Positions 22,802-31,142 of a stretch of DNA of 54,043 bases are shown here, in pieces. Positions within the stretch are counted from its first letter, which is position 1, and every line of letters begins with the position of its first letter. The position numbers were made by a program, and so were the translations under genes. The notes beneath the pieces are model-generated. The model worked only from the letters and a program-made list of their open reading frames with translations. It made no database searches and was not told the DNA's origin. This DNA comes from Acidimicrobiia bacterium (GTDB lineage: Bacteria; Actinomycetota; Acidimicrobiia; Spongiisociales; UBA5794), in NCBI GenBank assembly GCA_030066875.1, contig JASJAS010000006.1:1-54043 (forward strand), read 5' to 3'.

Positions 22802-23526
22802 TCGCTCTCTCCGGCCAGCACTTCTGCAACGTGTTTTGTCCGGATGGCGCCGGCCCGCCGTCGCAGCCCTCCCCCGATGTGCATGAGACAGCTGACATCG
22901 ACGCCGACAACAACATCGGCGCCACTTGCCTCGATATTGGCGATCTTGGTGTCCATCATCGCCGTCGACAGCTCGGGCATCTTCAGCGCGAAGAGACCAC
23001 CGAAGCCGCAGCATTCGTCTTCTCCGGGCAGATCGACTCGGGTCACTCCCGCTTCGTCGAGCAGGCTCTTGGGTTGCTCGAGGATCTGCAGCCAGCGGAG
23101 CCCGTGACACGACGCGTGGTACGTGACGCGCTCGTCACACTCGACCGGCGCAGCCTTGTGGCCCACTTCGACCAGGAACTGCGTCAGCTCCCGGGTGCGG
23201 TTGGCCACCCGCCGGGCCGCGGCGACGTAGGAGTCGTCGTCCTTGACCAGATCGGGGATGTGGTGGGTCAGCATCGCCGCACAGGACCCTGAGGGCACCA
23301 CGATCGGCCCCTCGGTCTCATCGAGTACATCGACCGTCTGGCGAGCCATGGCGGCGGCTTCCTTCGCGAACCCTCCGTTGTAGGCGGGTTGACCGCAGCA
23401 CGTCTGATCGAGCGGGAACTCGGCCCGAAAGCCGGCCTGCTCCACCAGCCGCACCGTAGCTTTCCCGACGTCCGGATAGAGGCTGTTGACCAGACAGGTG
23501 ACGAACAGCTGCACGGGTTCCGTCAT
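22798..23526 (-). CDS. lutA: Lactate utilization protein A (CCG-domain)
   Basis: A 242-residue protein made of two CCG domains: DQTCCGQPAYNGGF with SGSCAAML in the first half, and YHASCHGLR with DECCGFGGLFALK in the second. These cysteines bind a noncubane iron-sulfur cluster in this family (also found in heterodisulfide reductase and GlcF). It is the first gene of lutABC, which oxidises L-lactate to pyruvate. TAGGGT six bases before the ATG suggests a leaderless transcript. Confidence 0.94.
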   Translation of the reverse strand: MTEPVQLFVTCLVNSLYPDVGKATVRLVEQAGFRAEFPLDQTCCGQPAYNGGFAKEAAAMARQTVDVLDETEGPIVVPSGSCAAMLTHHIPDLVKDDDSYVAAARRVANRTRELTQFLVEVGHKAAPVECDERVTYHASCHGLRWLQILEQPKSLLDEAGVTRVDLPGEDECCGFGGLFALKMPELSTAMMDTKIANIEASGADVVVGVDVSCLMHIGGGLRRRAGAIRTKHVAEVLAGESE

Positions 23527-23532
23527 GCCGTC

Positions 23533-23538
23533 ACCCTA
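23533..23538 (-). promoter_or_regulatory. Candidate -10 box of lutABC (TAGGGT)
   Basis: On the minus strand TAGGGT is followed by six bases and the lutA ATG, without a Shine-Dalgarno sequence. The -35 region is poor. Confidence 0.48.
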
Positions 23539-23615
23539 ACGCTCGGCCCGGGCGGAGAAGGAACAGCGTTGACAGCTCGGGCAGCACTCGAGCCGGTTCG
23601 GGCGTCTCGCTGACC

Positions 23616-23644
23616 TGGTCAATGTGACTGACGCCAGATAGGGT
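23616..23644 (+). promoter_or_regulatory. Candidate leaderless promoter (TGGTCA-17-TAGGGT)
   Basis: TGGTCA (23616-23621), a 17-base spacer and TAGGGT (23639-23644) precede the ATG at 23653 by eight bases. No ribosome binding site is present in between. Confidence 0.48.
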
Positions 23645-23652
23645 CAAGTCCA

Positions 23653-26184
23653 ATGGTCAACGCCGGCCCGACCCGCGACCCGGTAGCACCGGGCATCCGT
23701 ATAGAAGGGGAGGACGACGGTTACAGACGCGCCCGCCTCCCGAGTGATCTATTGCGACTCGTCGTGGCACTGGTTGCAGGAGTGCTTGGCTTCCTGTTGG
23801 CCAGCGTTCTCGACAACATCAGCGTCGGCATCACCATAGAAGTCGTCGATGCCTTCGACGGATTGCCCAGCGCCATGGTGGTGACCACCATCCTCGCCAT
23901 CCAGCTGGTCGCGTGGATCCTGCCGCTATTGGTCATCGGGCTCCTGCTGTTCTGGAGACGATATCGGCGGCTGGCCTTGGTGCTGCTGGCAGTGGTCGCA
24001 GCTGTTGTCATCGCCTGGGCTATCCAAAGCGAACTCACGGCGCGGTTCACCCCTCCTCAACTCGCCGTTGAGCCGCCTTCGTGGGTGTGCGACAACGTGG
24101 CAGCTTCAACCGACCAGGGAATACGTGCCGATGACCCAGGTGCCGTAGGCGAGCTGGTTGCGGACCCGGATGAAGCTCTTCGACAGGTCTTCGGTTCTCA
24201 CGCCTGCGTCCCGGGCGACGGCTTTCCTTCGATCGTCTATCTAGCCGGGTTGGCGGCCGCTTTCTCCACGTTGACTCCTTGGCTCAATCGGCGGTGGCGA
24301 CGCGCTGGATGGATGGTGCTGTTCGTCTTCCTGGTCGTGCGCCTCATCGATGGACTCTTGGTTCCAGTGGATGCGTTGCTCATCCTGGCGCTGGGATATG
24401 CAATAGGTGCGGGGGTACTTCTCGCATTCGGATCTCCGGACCGGAGGCCGAGGGGACACGACGTGGGCAAGGCACTTGTAGATCACGGCTTCGACGTAGT
24501 CTCCGTAGCCCCAGCCGGCACCTCGGCAACCAGCACAAAGCTGTATTCGATTCGGACCGCCGATGACCGACGCATTTTCGTCAAGGTACGGAGCCTCGAG
24601 GAACGGGCAGCCGAGATCCTCTATCGCCTCTACCGCATGGCCCGCCTCAAAGGGTTCGGCGACGAGCGGCCGTTCGCCTCGCTACGGCGCGAGGTAGAGC
24701 ATGAGGCCGGCATGTCCCTAGCGGCGTCGGCCGCCGGCGTAGCGACACCACAGATGCTGCGAGTTGCCGACGTAACCGCAGGTGCGATGCTGATCGCCTA
24801 CGACGAGATCGACGGCTCCACCCTCGATGAGATCGACCCGGAGCTCATCACAGACGAGGTGCTGCGGGCAACCTGGGAGCAGGTGGCAGCGCTGCACTCG
24901 GGACGGATGACGCACCGCCACCTCAGCCCGTCCAACATACTGCTCACCTCCGATGGCCAACCGTGGCTGATCGACTTCGGGTTCGCTGAGATATCAGCCT
25001 CAGATGGTGACCTGAACGGTGACGTGGCCCAGCTGATGGCGACCCTGACGCTGGTGGTCGGTCCGCACAGAACCGTCGCATCTGCGGTCGACCAACTGGG
25101 ACCGGACGCAGTCGCCGCGGCGGCACCTCGTCTCCAGCCAACGGCTCTCAGCACAACGACGCGCAACGCACTCAAAAAGCGAAAGGGCCTGCTCGATGAA
25201 CTTCGCATCGAGGTTCAAGAAGCGACCGGACTCGAGGAGTTCGAGCTAGAGAAGCTGGAGCGGGTGAACTCGCGAACCGTCTTCATGCTCCTCATGCTGG
25301 GGCTTGCGTTCTACGTCCTCATTCCGCAGCTGGCGGAGGTGGATTTCGGCGAGGTTGTCGGCGCCGACTGGCAGTGGTTCCCCGTCGTCCTCTTCTTCTC
25401 GTTGATGACCTATGTGGGAGCCGCCGTCGCCCTGATGGGCGCAATGCCCGAGCGGCTTCGATTCTTCCCCACGATCCTGGCCCAGATTGCGGCGTCGTTC
25501 TTCAATCGCATCGCTCCGGCCAAGGTGGGTGGCATCGCTGCCAACATCCGCTACCTGCAGAAGAGCGGTCTCGACCCGGCGGTAGCCATCGCCGGGGTCG
25601 GGCTCAACAACGTAGCCGGGGTGATCGTCCACGTGTTGCTTCTGACGATCTTTGTCACAACGGCGGGCAGGTCGGCTACCGACGTGATCTCGCTGCCGTC
25701 CGCCGAGACCCTGTTGCTTGTGCTGGTGATCGTTCTAACAGCCGCCGGGGTCGTCATGCTGTTGCCGTGGGGGCGCAAGTTGTGGCTACGTCGGATCTGG
25801 CCCATCGTGCGGAAGTCCGTCAACGGTGTCACCTCGGTTGCAGTCAATCCACTCAAGATGCTGGCCCTGTTTGGCGGGTCGTTCGTTATCACCATGTCCT
25901 ATGTCTTCGCCCTGTGGTACAGCATCGCCGCCTTCGGCGGCGGCCTCGGGTTCGTTGCAGTCACCGCGGTGTATCTCGCCGGCTCAGCCCTCGCCCAGGT
26001 AGCGCCGACGCCAGGCGGAATAGGAGCGGCGGAAGCAGCGCTCATCGCCGGCCTGACTGCGTTCGGACTCGACGCGGGAACGGCAGTCCCCGCGGTGTTC
26101 CTGTTCAGGATCGGCACGTTCTGGGTCCCGATCCTTCCCGGCTATCTCGCCTACAAGCGGCTCGAACGCCTTGGCGCCCTCTAA
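23653..26184 (+). CDS. Pseudokinase/LPG-synthase-TM (UPF0104) fusion membrane protein
   Basis: An 843-residue three-part protein. Residues 1-270 form about six helices with an external loop carrying two cysteines. Residues 280-510 form a kinase-like domain: FVKV (Lys311), then THRHLSPSNILL where His replaces the catalytic Asp of HRD, and LIDFGFAE (Asp441). Asn428 and DFG are kept, so it may bind ATP without normal phosphotransfer. Residues 540-843 are the lysylphosphatidylglycerol-synthase membrane domain, with FNRIAPAKVGGIAANIRYL and QVAPTPGGIGAAEAALIAGL. The aminoacyl-transfer domain of MprF is absent, so a lipid-flipping or glycolipid role is likelier. Similar three-part proteins are common in actinobacteria. 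Confidence 0.87.
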   Translation: MVNAGPTRDPVAPGIRIEGEDDGYRRARLPSDLLRLVVALVAGVLGFLLASVLDNISVGITIEVVDAFDGLPSAMVVTTILAIQLVAWILPLLVIGLLLFWRRYRRLALVLLAVVAAVVIAWAIQSELTARFTPPQLAVEPPSWVCDNVAASTDQGIRADDPGAVGELVADPDEALRQVFGSHACVPGDGFPSIVYLAGLAAAFSTLTPWLNRRWRRAGWMVLFVFLVVRLIDGLLVPVDALLILALGYAIGAGVLLAFGSPDRRPRGHDVGKALVDHGFDVVSVAPAGTSATSTKLYSIRTADDRRIFVKVRSLEERAAEILYRLYRMARLKGFGDERPFASLRREVEHEAGMSLAASAAGVATPQMLRVADVTAGAMLIAYDEIDGSTLDEIDPELITDEVLRATWEQVAALHSGRMTHRHLSPSNILLTSDGQPWLIDFGFAEISASDGDLNGDVAQLMATLTLVVGPHRTVASAVDQLGPDAVAAAAPRLQPTALSTTTRNALKKRKGLLDELRIEVQEATGLEEFELEKLERVNSRTVFMLLMLGLAFYVLIPQLAEVDFGEVVGADWQWFPVVLFFSLMTYVGAAVALMGAMPERLRFFPTILAQIAASFFNRIAPAKVGGIAANIRYLQKSGLDPAVAIAGVGLNNVAGVIVHVLLLTIFVTTAGRSATDVISLPSAETLLLVLVIVLTAAGVVMLLPWGRKLWLRRIWPIVRKSVNGVTSVAVNPLKMLALFGGSFVITMSYVFALWYSIAAFGGGLGFVAVTAVYLAGSALAQVAPTPGGIGAAEAALIAGLTAFGLDAGTAVPAVFLFRIGTFWVPILPGYLAYKRLERLGAL

Positions 26185-26216
26185 CAACTTTGCTGCGACC
26201 CGTCGGCTTTGTCGCT

Positions 26217-29114
26217 CTAGTCCCTGGCACCCCGATCCTGGAAAGCCTGCTCCCGTGAGTGGGGCTCGTACTCGTACTCGCCCCGCGTCACCAGGTCGAT
26301 CATCTCCTCACGCTCCGCACCCTTGCGGGAGGGCGTGATCAGCAGCAGCAGGCTGGGCAGCACCAACAACGAAACCAACAACGAGAAGGCGATCATCACA
26401 GCGGTGAGAACGCCGAACGTCACGAACAACGGCATTGGCGCTGTGGCCATCACCAGGAAACCCGTCATCGAGGTGGCCGCCGAGATGGCCAGGGCACCGC
26501 CGGTTCCCTCACCAGCGCGCCGCAACGCAGGAAAACGACTGGGCTCATGCTCGAACTCCTCGATGAACCGCACCGTGAAGTGGGTGGCGTAGTCGACACC
26601 GACACCAATGGCGATCGCGGCAATCATCGCTGTGATGAGGTTGATCTTGTAGCCAACCAGATACATGAAGCCGTATATCCAGGCAACGACGAGCAGGATC
26701 GGAACCATTGAGATGACCGCATAGCGACCCGACCGTTTCAAGATCGACGCCATCCTGCGCCCGAAACTGCGGAACACGAAGAACAGCGTGACGAAGACAA
26801 GCAGGGACGTGATGAGAATGGCCACCGGCAAGGAGGTCAGCATCGATCTCACGAAGGAATCAAGCGAATCCTGGCCGGTGATCGCACCACCCGAGACGGC
26901 AACTGAGATGCCCGCCGTGGACAATTGCGGCCTGATCCCGTCGGCCGCATCCTCCAGCACGCCCTTGGCCTCCAGGATGATCTGGTCATCGGTGAAGGTG
27001 GCAATGCTGGCGGCTACCGTCGTCGCTTGTGATCCATCGGCCACATACAGGAACCGCTCCGTCTGGTCGGGCCGGAACACCGTTATGCCGTCGTTGTTGA
27101 CGACGTCATTGCCCTTGGCATACCCGTAGATGGCGCCTACCTGTTCCGGAGTGTCGGCCAGTCCATCTCCGTTCGAATCCGTGATCTCCACCCCGGTTGC
27201 TGCCAGGACGTTGGCCCGCATCGGCTCCGACGTTGTCGCCAGGCGGACAACAGTCGCTGCGTTTGCCCCAAACTCGATCTCGTCGTTGAAGTTGCGGACG
27301 AACTTGGCATCCGAGGCGCCAATCTCAGCCTGGGCCGTTTCAAGCGCTATGAGCGTCTCCGGAGAAGTCAGATCACCTTCAACGAAGATGTAGTCGAACT
27401 CGCCGCCGCCGCTGCCGTAGTACTCCTCGAGTTTGTCGAGGCTGACCACGAAGTCGGTCTTGGATGAGAAGAAATCCTTTATCTCGAATCCGCTCTCAAC
27501 CCGCGATGCTCCGATGATTCCGAGGATCGCCAGGATGGCAACCGCCGGCAGCGTGAAGACCCTCCAGCGGGCCAAGAAGTGCACGATCGTGCCGGCCGCC
27601 CTGAATCCGTGACCGGCGCCTTTCACCTCGTCGGTCAACGGCCGGTCCGCCTCTGCGGCGCGCCGGTTGCGACGTCGAGTGAGACGGAACGGCAGGTAAA
27701 GGAGTAACCCGAGGAAGACCAGGTACATGACCCATCCGACCGCGGGGAAGACGATCGCCATCACGACAGCCATCGCAGCAACGAACGCCGCTACGACGAA
27801 TCCGAGCTTCTGACCTGCGACACGCATGTGGCTGAGATCGGCCGGCCGGGCCCCGAGTTTCTCTTCGATCGAAAGCAGCAGCTTCGGAGCCACCCATCCC
27901 AGCACCATGTATGCGATCAACAAGCCGATCGCGGACGCAATCCCGAACTCGATGATGCCCTGGACTCCCGAGACGATGTTCGATAGGAAAGCCGCAGCCG
28001 AAGACAGCGCGGCCAATAGCAGGGCAGCGTGCACCGCAGTCATGCCCAGCGGGTAAGCGCGCTCACGCGGCTCCCCCAGCACCTGCGCCTCACGAGCCCG
28101 GCCGCTCCCATGAATGAAGAAGTCCACACCAAAGCTGATCAAGGCTATGGGAACAATCATGATCAGCAGCGGGGACCCCGTCTTTAGCCCGATCAAAGCG
28201 TTGATGCCGTTGTAGGCCATCATCGTGACGCCAAGCCCAGCCGCGACCAGCATCGCCGCCCAGTAGGAGCGAAGCAGCGCACCGACGAAGATCAGGATGA
28301 ACGCAACGGCGTAGAAGATGAACGGACCGGCGGCAGCATTCTGTTCCTCGGCGACCAACCCGAAGTCGATGGCGACACCGGTCACCGTGACATTGTTTCC
28401 GGAGCGGAGCGTGGTTTGCACATCCCGCAACCAGCGCTCGGCATCCAGGTTGGTGTCATCGCCGAATGACTCCTGCATCTGCTCGGGGTCGAAGGTCTCG
28501 ATGTTGTAGAGCAACTGAGCAAAGAAGGCAGGTGATTCCCACACCACGATCGTCTTGTCACCAATCGTTGTTGGGGTGCTGGTTGTCGAAGTCCCCGACA
28601 ACAGGAACCGCAGCGAGCTCGTCGGCGCGCCGTCGGCAAGCAGCGCATCCAGCGCCTGCTTGACCTCGCCGTCGGTGGCGGCTTCGAGACCACCCGGGAG
28701 CGCCTCATCGACTGCGTTGGCGATGGAGAAGATCCGGTCAACTGTGAAACCCAACTCGCGATCGAACGAGGAAGTCAGGTGCTTCTGCGATTCGGTATCC
28801 GCCAGAACCGCATCCTGGTTCTGCTTCAGTTCCAGGAGGGAGTCGCGGGTGAGTACGTCACCACCACTGGGATTCTCGACGATGAAGGAGACACCGCGAA
28901 TCGGCGAACTGGTCGAGAAGACATCCTGCGCACGGTCTCGCGTGTCATAGATTTCGCCCTTCGGATCGAACGAAGGCTCGCCTTCGTCGGCCACGACGGG
29001 GAACAGCGCGGCCAGCGCAACTGCGATCACGACTAGGGCAGCGGCGAGAGGCCACGCTCTCCGGTTGATCCACTCGTAGATACGCATCCCCTGCGATGGG
29101 CTCGGGTCGTTCAT
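26217..29114 (-). CDS. MMPL/RND-superfamily transporter
   Basis: A 965-residue protein with the twelve-helix RND layout: one helix, a large external loop (about 45-265), five helices, then the same again (second loop about 540-765). Core helices include LISFGVDFFIHG and IAIGVGVDYATHFTVRF, the latter with the GxxxDY pattern of the proton relay helix of MMPL proteins. The second external loop contains DSNGDGLADT, a calcium-binding EF-hand/dockerin-like loop. Actinobacterial MMPL proteins export lipids and other envelope compounds. The start is the ATG of a GTGATG pair after GGAGG. It converges with the LPG-type gene. Confidence 0.92.
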   Translation of the reverse strand: MNDPSPSQGMRIYEWINRRAWPLAAALVVIAVALAALFPVVADEGEPSFDPKGEIYDTRDRAQDVFSTSSPIRGVSFIVENPSGGDVLTRDSLLELKQNQDAVLADTESQKHLTSSFDRELGFTVDRIFSIANAVDEALPGGLEAATDGEVKQALDALLADGAPTSSLRFLLSGTSTTSTPTTIGDKTIVVWESPAFFAQLLYNIETFDPEQMQESFGDDTNLDAERWLRDVQTTLRSGNNVTVTGVAIDFGLVAEEQNAAAGPFIFYAVAFILIFVGALLRSYWAAMLVAAGLGVTMMAYNGINALIGLKTGSPLLIMIVPIALISFGVDFFIHGSGRAREAQVLGEPRERAYPLGMTAVHAALLLAALSSAAAFLSNIVSGVQGIIEFGIASAIGLLIAYMVLGWVAPKLLLSIEEKLGARPADLSHMRVAGQKLGFVVAAFVAAMAVVMAIVFPAVGWVMYLVFLGLLLYLPFRLTRRRNRRAAEADRPLTDEVKGAGHGFRAAGTIVHFLARWRVFTLPAVAILAILGIIGASRVESGFEIKDFFSSKTDFVVSLDKLEEYYGSGGGEFDYIFVEGDLTSPETLIALETAQAEIGASDAKFVRNFNDEIEFGANAATVVRLATTSEPMRANVLAATGVEITDSNGDGLADTPEQVGAIYGYAKGNDVVNNDGITVFRPDQTERFLYVADGSQATTVAASIATFTDDQIILEAKGVLEDAADGIRPQLSTAGISVAVSGGAITGQDSLDSFVRSMLTSLPVAILITSLLVFVTLFFVFRSFGRRMASILKRSGRYAVISMVPILLVVAWIYGFMYLVGYKINLITAMIAAIAIGVGVDYATHFTVRFIEEFEHEPSRFPALRRAGEGTGGALAISAATSMTGFLVMATAPMPLFVTFGVLTAVMIAFSLLVSLLVLPSLLLLITPSRKGAEREEMIDLVTRGEYEYEPHSREQAFQDRGARD

Positions 29115-29322
29115 CACGGTCCTCCAGACTCTGGCGAGAACGCGGGTCGAACACCAGCGCGCCTTCCCTCACGAAGCCAAAGTGGTTCCGGCATGGAGCG
29201 GAGCAGCCGGAGTTGTCTCCTCCAAGCTATCGCGCCGAGGTCCGGCCCGGCTGGGTAGAGGCGTTCGGCCCAACTACGCCACCAGCGTGCCGTTTGCCCA
29301 TCCCAGGCGAGGGTGCAGAGGA

Positions 29323-30078
29323 TCAGCGCTCAGCGTTGGCTGCAATGGCGGCCGACATGTATTCCGCCAGACCCTCACCAGACTTGTCGATGTTCTCCTT
29401 GAAGCGCACATCGGCCAGATACATCTGGCCCAGGCCGGCGTGTATCTCCTTGCTGCAGTCGTAGAACCACTTTGTGATGTGGGCACGGTGCGCTTCGGCG
29501 ACGTCCATCGCGGCGTCTTCGCCCGGTGCCACATCACCGGCCATCAAACCCAAGAAGCGTTGGTAGATGCCGTCGGCCTCGGTCTTGATTGCCTCCCAAT
29601 CCTGCTTCCGGTACCCGGCGGTGCGCTGTGCCGACTGCTGGAAGGCCTCCGAGTGACCCCACCTTTCCTTGGCCTCTTCCTCGTACTCCGCGGGGTCGAA
29701 GTCGCCAAATACCCCGAGTGCTTCTTCGTTTGACATGGGTGTTCCTTTTCTCTCGGCCAGAAGAGCCCGATCGACCGCGTCGATGAGGGTCAGCAGATGG
29801 TCGGCTCTTTCTTCGAGCAATGTTCGCTGCCGGTCGAGCGCCTCCGCCCTGCTGTAGGTTGGACGCTCCACGATGGTCTTGATCTCATCGAGCCCGAACC
29901 CGAGCTCCTTGAAGAACAGAACCTCTTGGAGTCGCTCTATCTCCTGTCTTCCGTAGCTGCGGTAACCAGCTGCGGTGCGTCCGCCCGGTATCACCAGGCC
30001 AATCTCGTCGTAGTGGTGCAGGGTGCGCACCGTTACTCCTGAAAGACGGGCAACCGCCCCTACTGTCAACGTTTCCAT
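29323..30078 (-). CDS. tipA: MerR-family regulator with TipAS domain
   Basis: A 251-residue protein with an N-terminal MerR domain (LTVGAVARLSGVTVRTLHHY, then GYRSYGRQEIERLQEVLFFK), a long coiled-coil dimerisation helix (about 75-112) and a C-terminal TipAS drug-recognition domain (about 125-245, with YRKQDWEAIKTEADGIYQRF and WFYDCSKEIHAGLGQMY). In Streptomyces TipAL, this domain traps thiopeptide antibiotics and the protein activates its own promoter. The TipAS cysteine region (FYDCSKE) is retained. Its promoter has the 19-base MerR spacer with a palindrome, and the mRNA seems leaderless. Confidence 0.93.
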   Translation of the reverse strand: METLTVGAVARLSGVTVRTLHHYDEIGLVIPGGRTAAGYRSYGRQEIERLQEVLFFKELGFGLDEIKTIVERPTYSRAEALDRQRTLLEERADHLLTLIDAVDRALLAERKGTPMSNEEALGVFGDFDPAEYEEEAKERWGHSEAFQQSAQRTAGYRKQDWEAIKTEADGIYQRFLGLMAGDVAPGEDAAMDVAEAHRAHITKWFYDCSKEIHAGLGQMYLADVRFKENIDKSGEGLAEYMSAAIAANAER

Positions 30079-30085
30079 GGAAGCG

Positions 30086-30116
30086 AGCTTAGACCCTCAC
30101 GTAACGTTAGGGTCAA
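30086..30116 (-). promoter_or_regulatory. MerR-type promoter with 19-base spacer and palindrome
   Basis: On the minus strand TTGACC (30116-30111), a 19-base spacer and TAAGCT (30091-30086) are followed by seven bases and the ATG. The overlong 19-base spacer is the hallmark of MerR-activated promoters. A 23-base palindrome with arms GACCCT/AGGGTC (30092-30114; one mismatched pair plus a central base) occupies the spacer and part of the -35, exactly where a MerR dimer binds to untwist the promoter. Confidence 0.82.
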
Positions 30117-30118
30117 GG

Positions 30119-30202
30119 CGTTTCCCCTTGCGTTCTTGCGTACATGGACGGCCTTATGGGCAGCGGATATCCGCAAGAACGGGAAGGCAGAGGGACCGGA
30201 TG
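30119..30202. repeat. Palindromic dispersed repeat, copy B
   Basis: Arms GTTCTTGCG (30132-30140) and CGCAAGAAC (30172-30180) flank a core equal in length to copy A near 11.5 kb. ACAT, ACGGCCTT and the 12-base right arm are shared exactly; the central 13 bases are different. Flanks also match in part (GGAAGGCAG and ACCGGATG here against GAAAGCAG and ACCGGATG in copy A). It lies between two divergent genes, so a terminator role does not explain it. Confidence 0.72.
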
Positions 30203-30260
30203 GCCCTAGCGGACAGCAGGAAGATCTGCGCAGAGTGTCGGTTCCGGTAACTGAGGAGAC

Positions 30261-31142
30261 ATGCTCGAGTTTGGGGAACTCACCAAGCGGTACGGTGAAG
30301 TCGTCGCGCTCGACCGGCTCAGCTTCCAGGTCCACCCCGGCAGGATTCTGGGGTTCCTCGGTCCAAACGGGGCCGGCAAGACCACCGCGATGCGCTGCGT
30401 GTTCGGGCTGGTCGCCCCCGACAGCGGACGGGTGACGTGGAACGGTGCGGGTATCGACCGAGAGACCCAGCTTCGCTTCGGCTACATGCCCGAGGAACGA
30501 GGTCTGTACCCCAAGATGCGGGTCGGCGAACAGATCGCCTATTTCGCCCGGCTCTCCGGGATGGATGGCGGTGAGGCCACGAGTGCCACCGATCATTGGC
30601 TCGCCCGCTTCGACCTCAGCGCACGCGGCGACTCCAAGCTCGAAGAACTGTCGCACGGCAATCAGCAACGAGTCCAGCTCGCATGCGCGCTGGTGCACCG
30701 TCCGGAAGTCGCAGTCCTGGACGAACCGTTTGCCGGTCTCGATCCCATCGGGATGGAGACGATGGCGCAGGTTCTGCGCGCCCTGGCGGTAGCCGGCATG
30801 ACGATCGTGTTCTCCAGCCACCAACTCGACTTGGTCGCCGACGTGTGCCAGGACGTGGTGATCATCGACAACGGCCACGTCGTACTCTCCGGCGAAGTCA
30901 ACGAGCTCCGCAGGCTCTCCCCCGTCCGGTTCTTGGAGGTGGAAGTCAACGGCCGGCCGTGGACAAAGCATGTCGAAGGGGTCACTTCGTCGGACGACAA
31001 CGGCCGTCACCGCTATGTGCTGAGCCGCACCGCACCGATCGAGCAGATCCTCGAGCAAGCCCGACGCGATGGTGAGTTGACCCGGTTTGCGTTCGAGCCT
31101 CCAAACCTGACCGACCTCTTCCGCGAGGCGGTGGGTCGATGA
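30261..31142 (+). CDS. ABC transporter ATP-binding protein (NatA/CcmA type)
   Basis: A 293-residue ATPase. Walker A is GFLGPNGAGKTTAMRC, the ABC signature is the variant ELSHGNQQRVQLA (SHGNQ in place of LSGGQ, common in this exporter branch), Walker B is VAVLDEPFAGLDPIG, and the switch histidine is FSSHQLDLV. The C-terminal extension (about 210-293) is a DUF4162-like domain. It pairs with the downstream permease, whose start overlaps its stop by four bases. GAGGAGAC precedes the ATG. The likely role is export of a compound or sodium; substrate unknown. Confidence 0.94.
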   Translation: MLEFGELTKRYGEVVALDRLSFQVHPGRILGFLGPNGAGKTTAMRCVFGLVAPDSGRVTWNGAGIDRETQLRFGYMPEERGLYPKMRVGEQIAYFARLSGMDGGEATSATDHWLARFDLSARGDSKLEELSHGNQQRVQLACALVHRPEVAVLDEPFAGLDPIGMETMAQVLRALAVAGMTIVFSSHQLDLVADVCQDVVIIDNGHVVLSGEVNELRRLSPVRFLEVEVNGRPWTKHVEGVTSSDDNGRHRYVLSRTAPIEQILEQARRDGELTRFAFEPPNLTDLFREAVGR

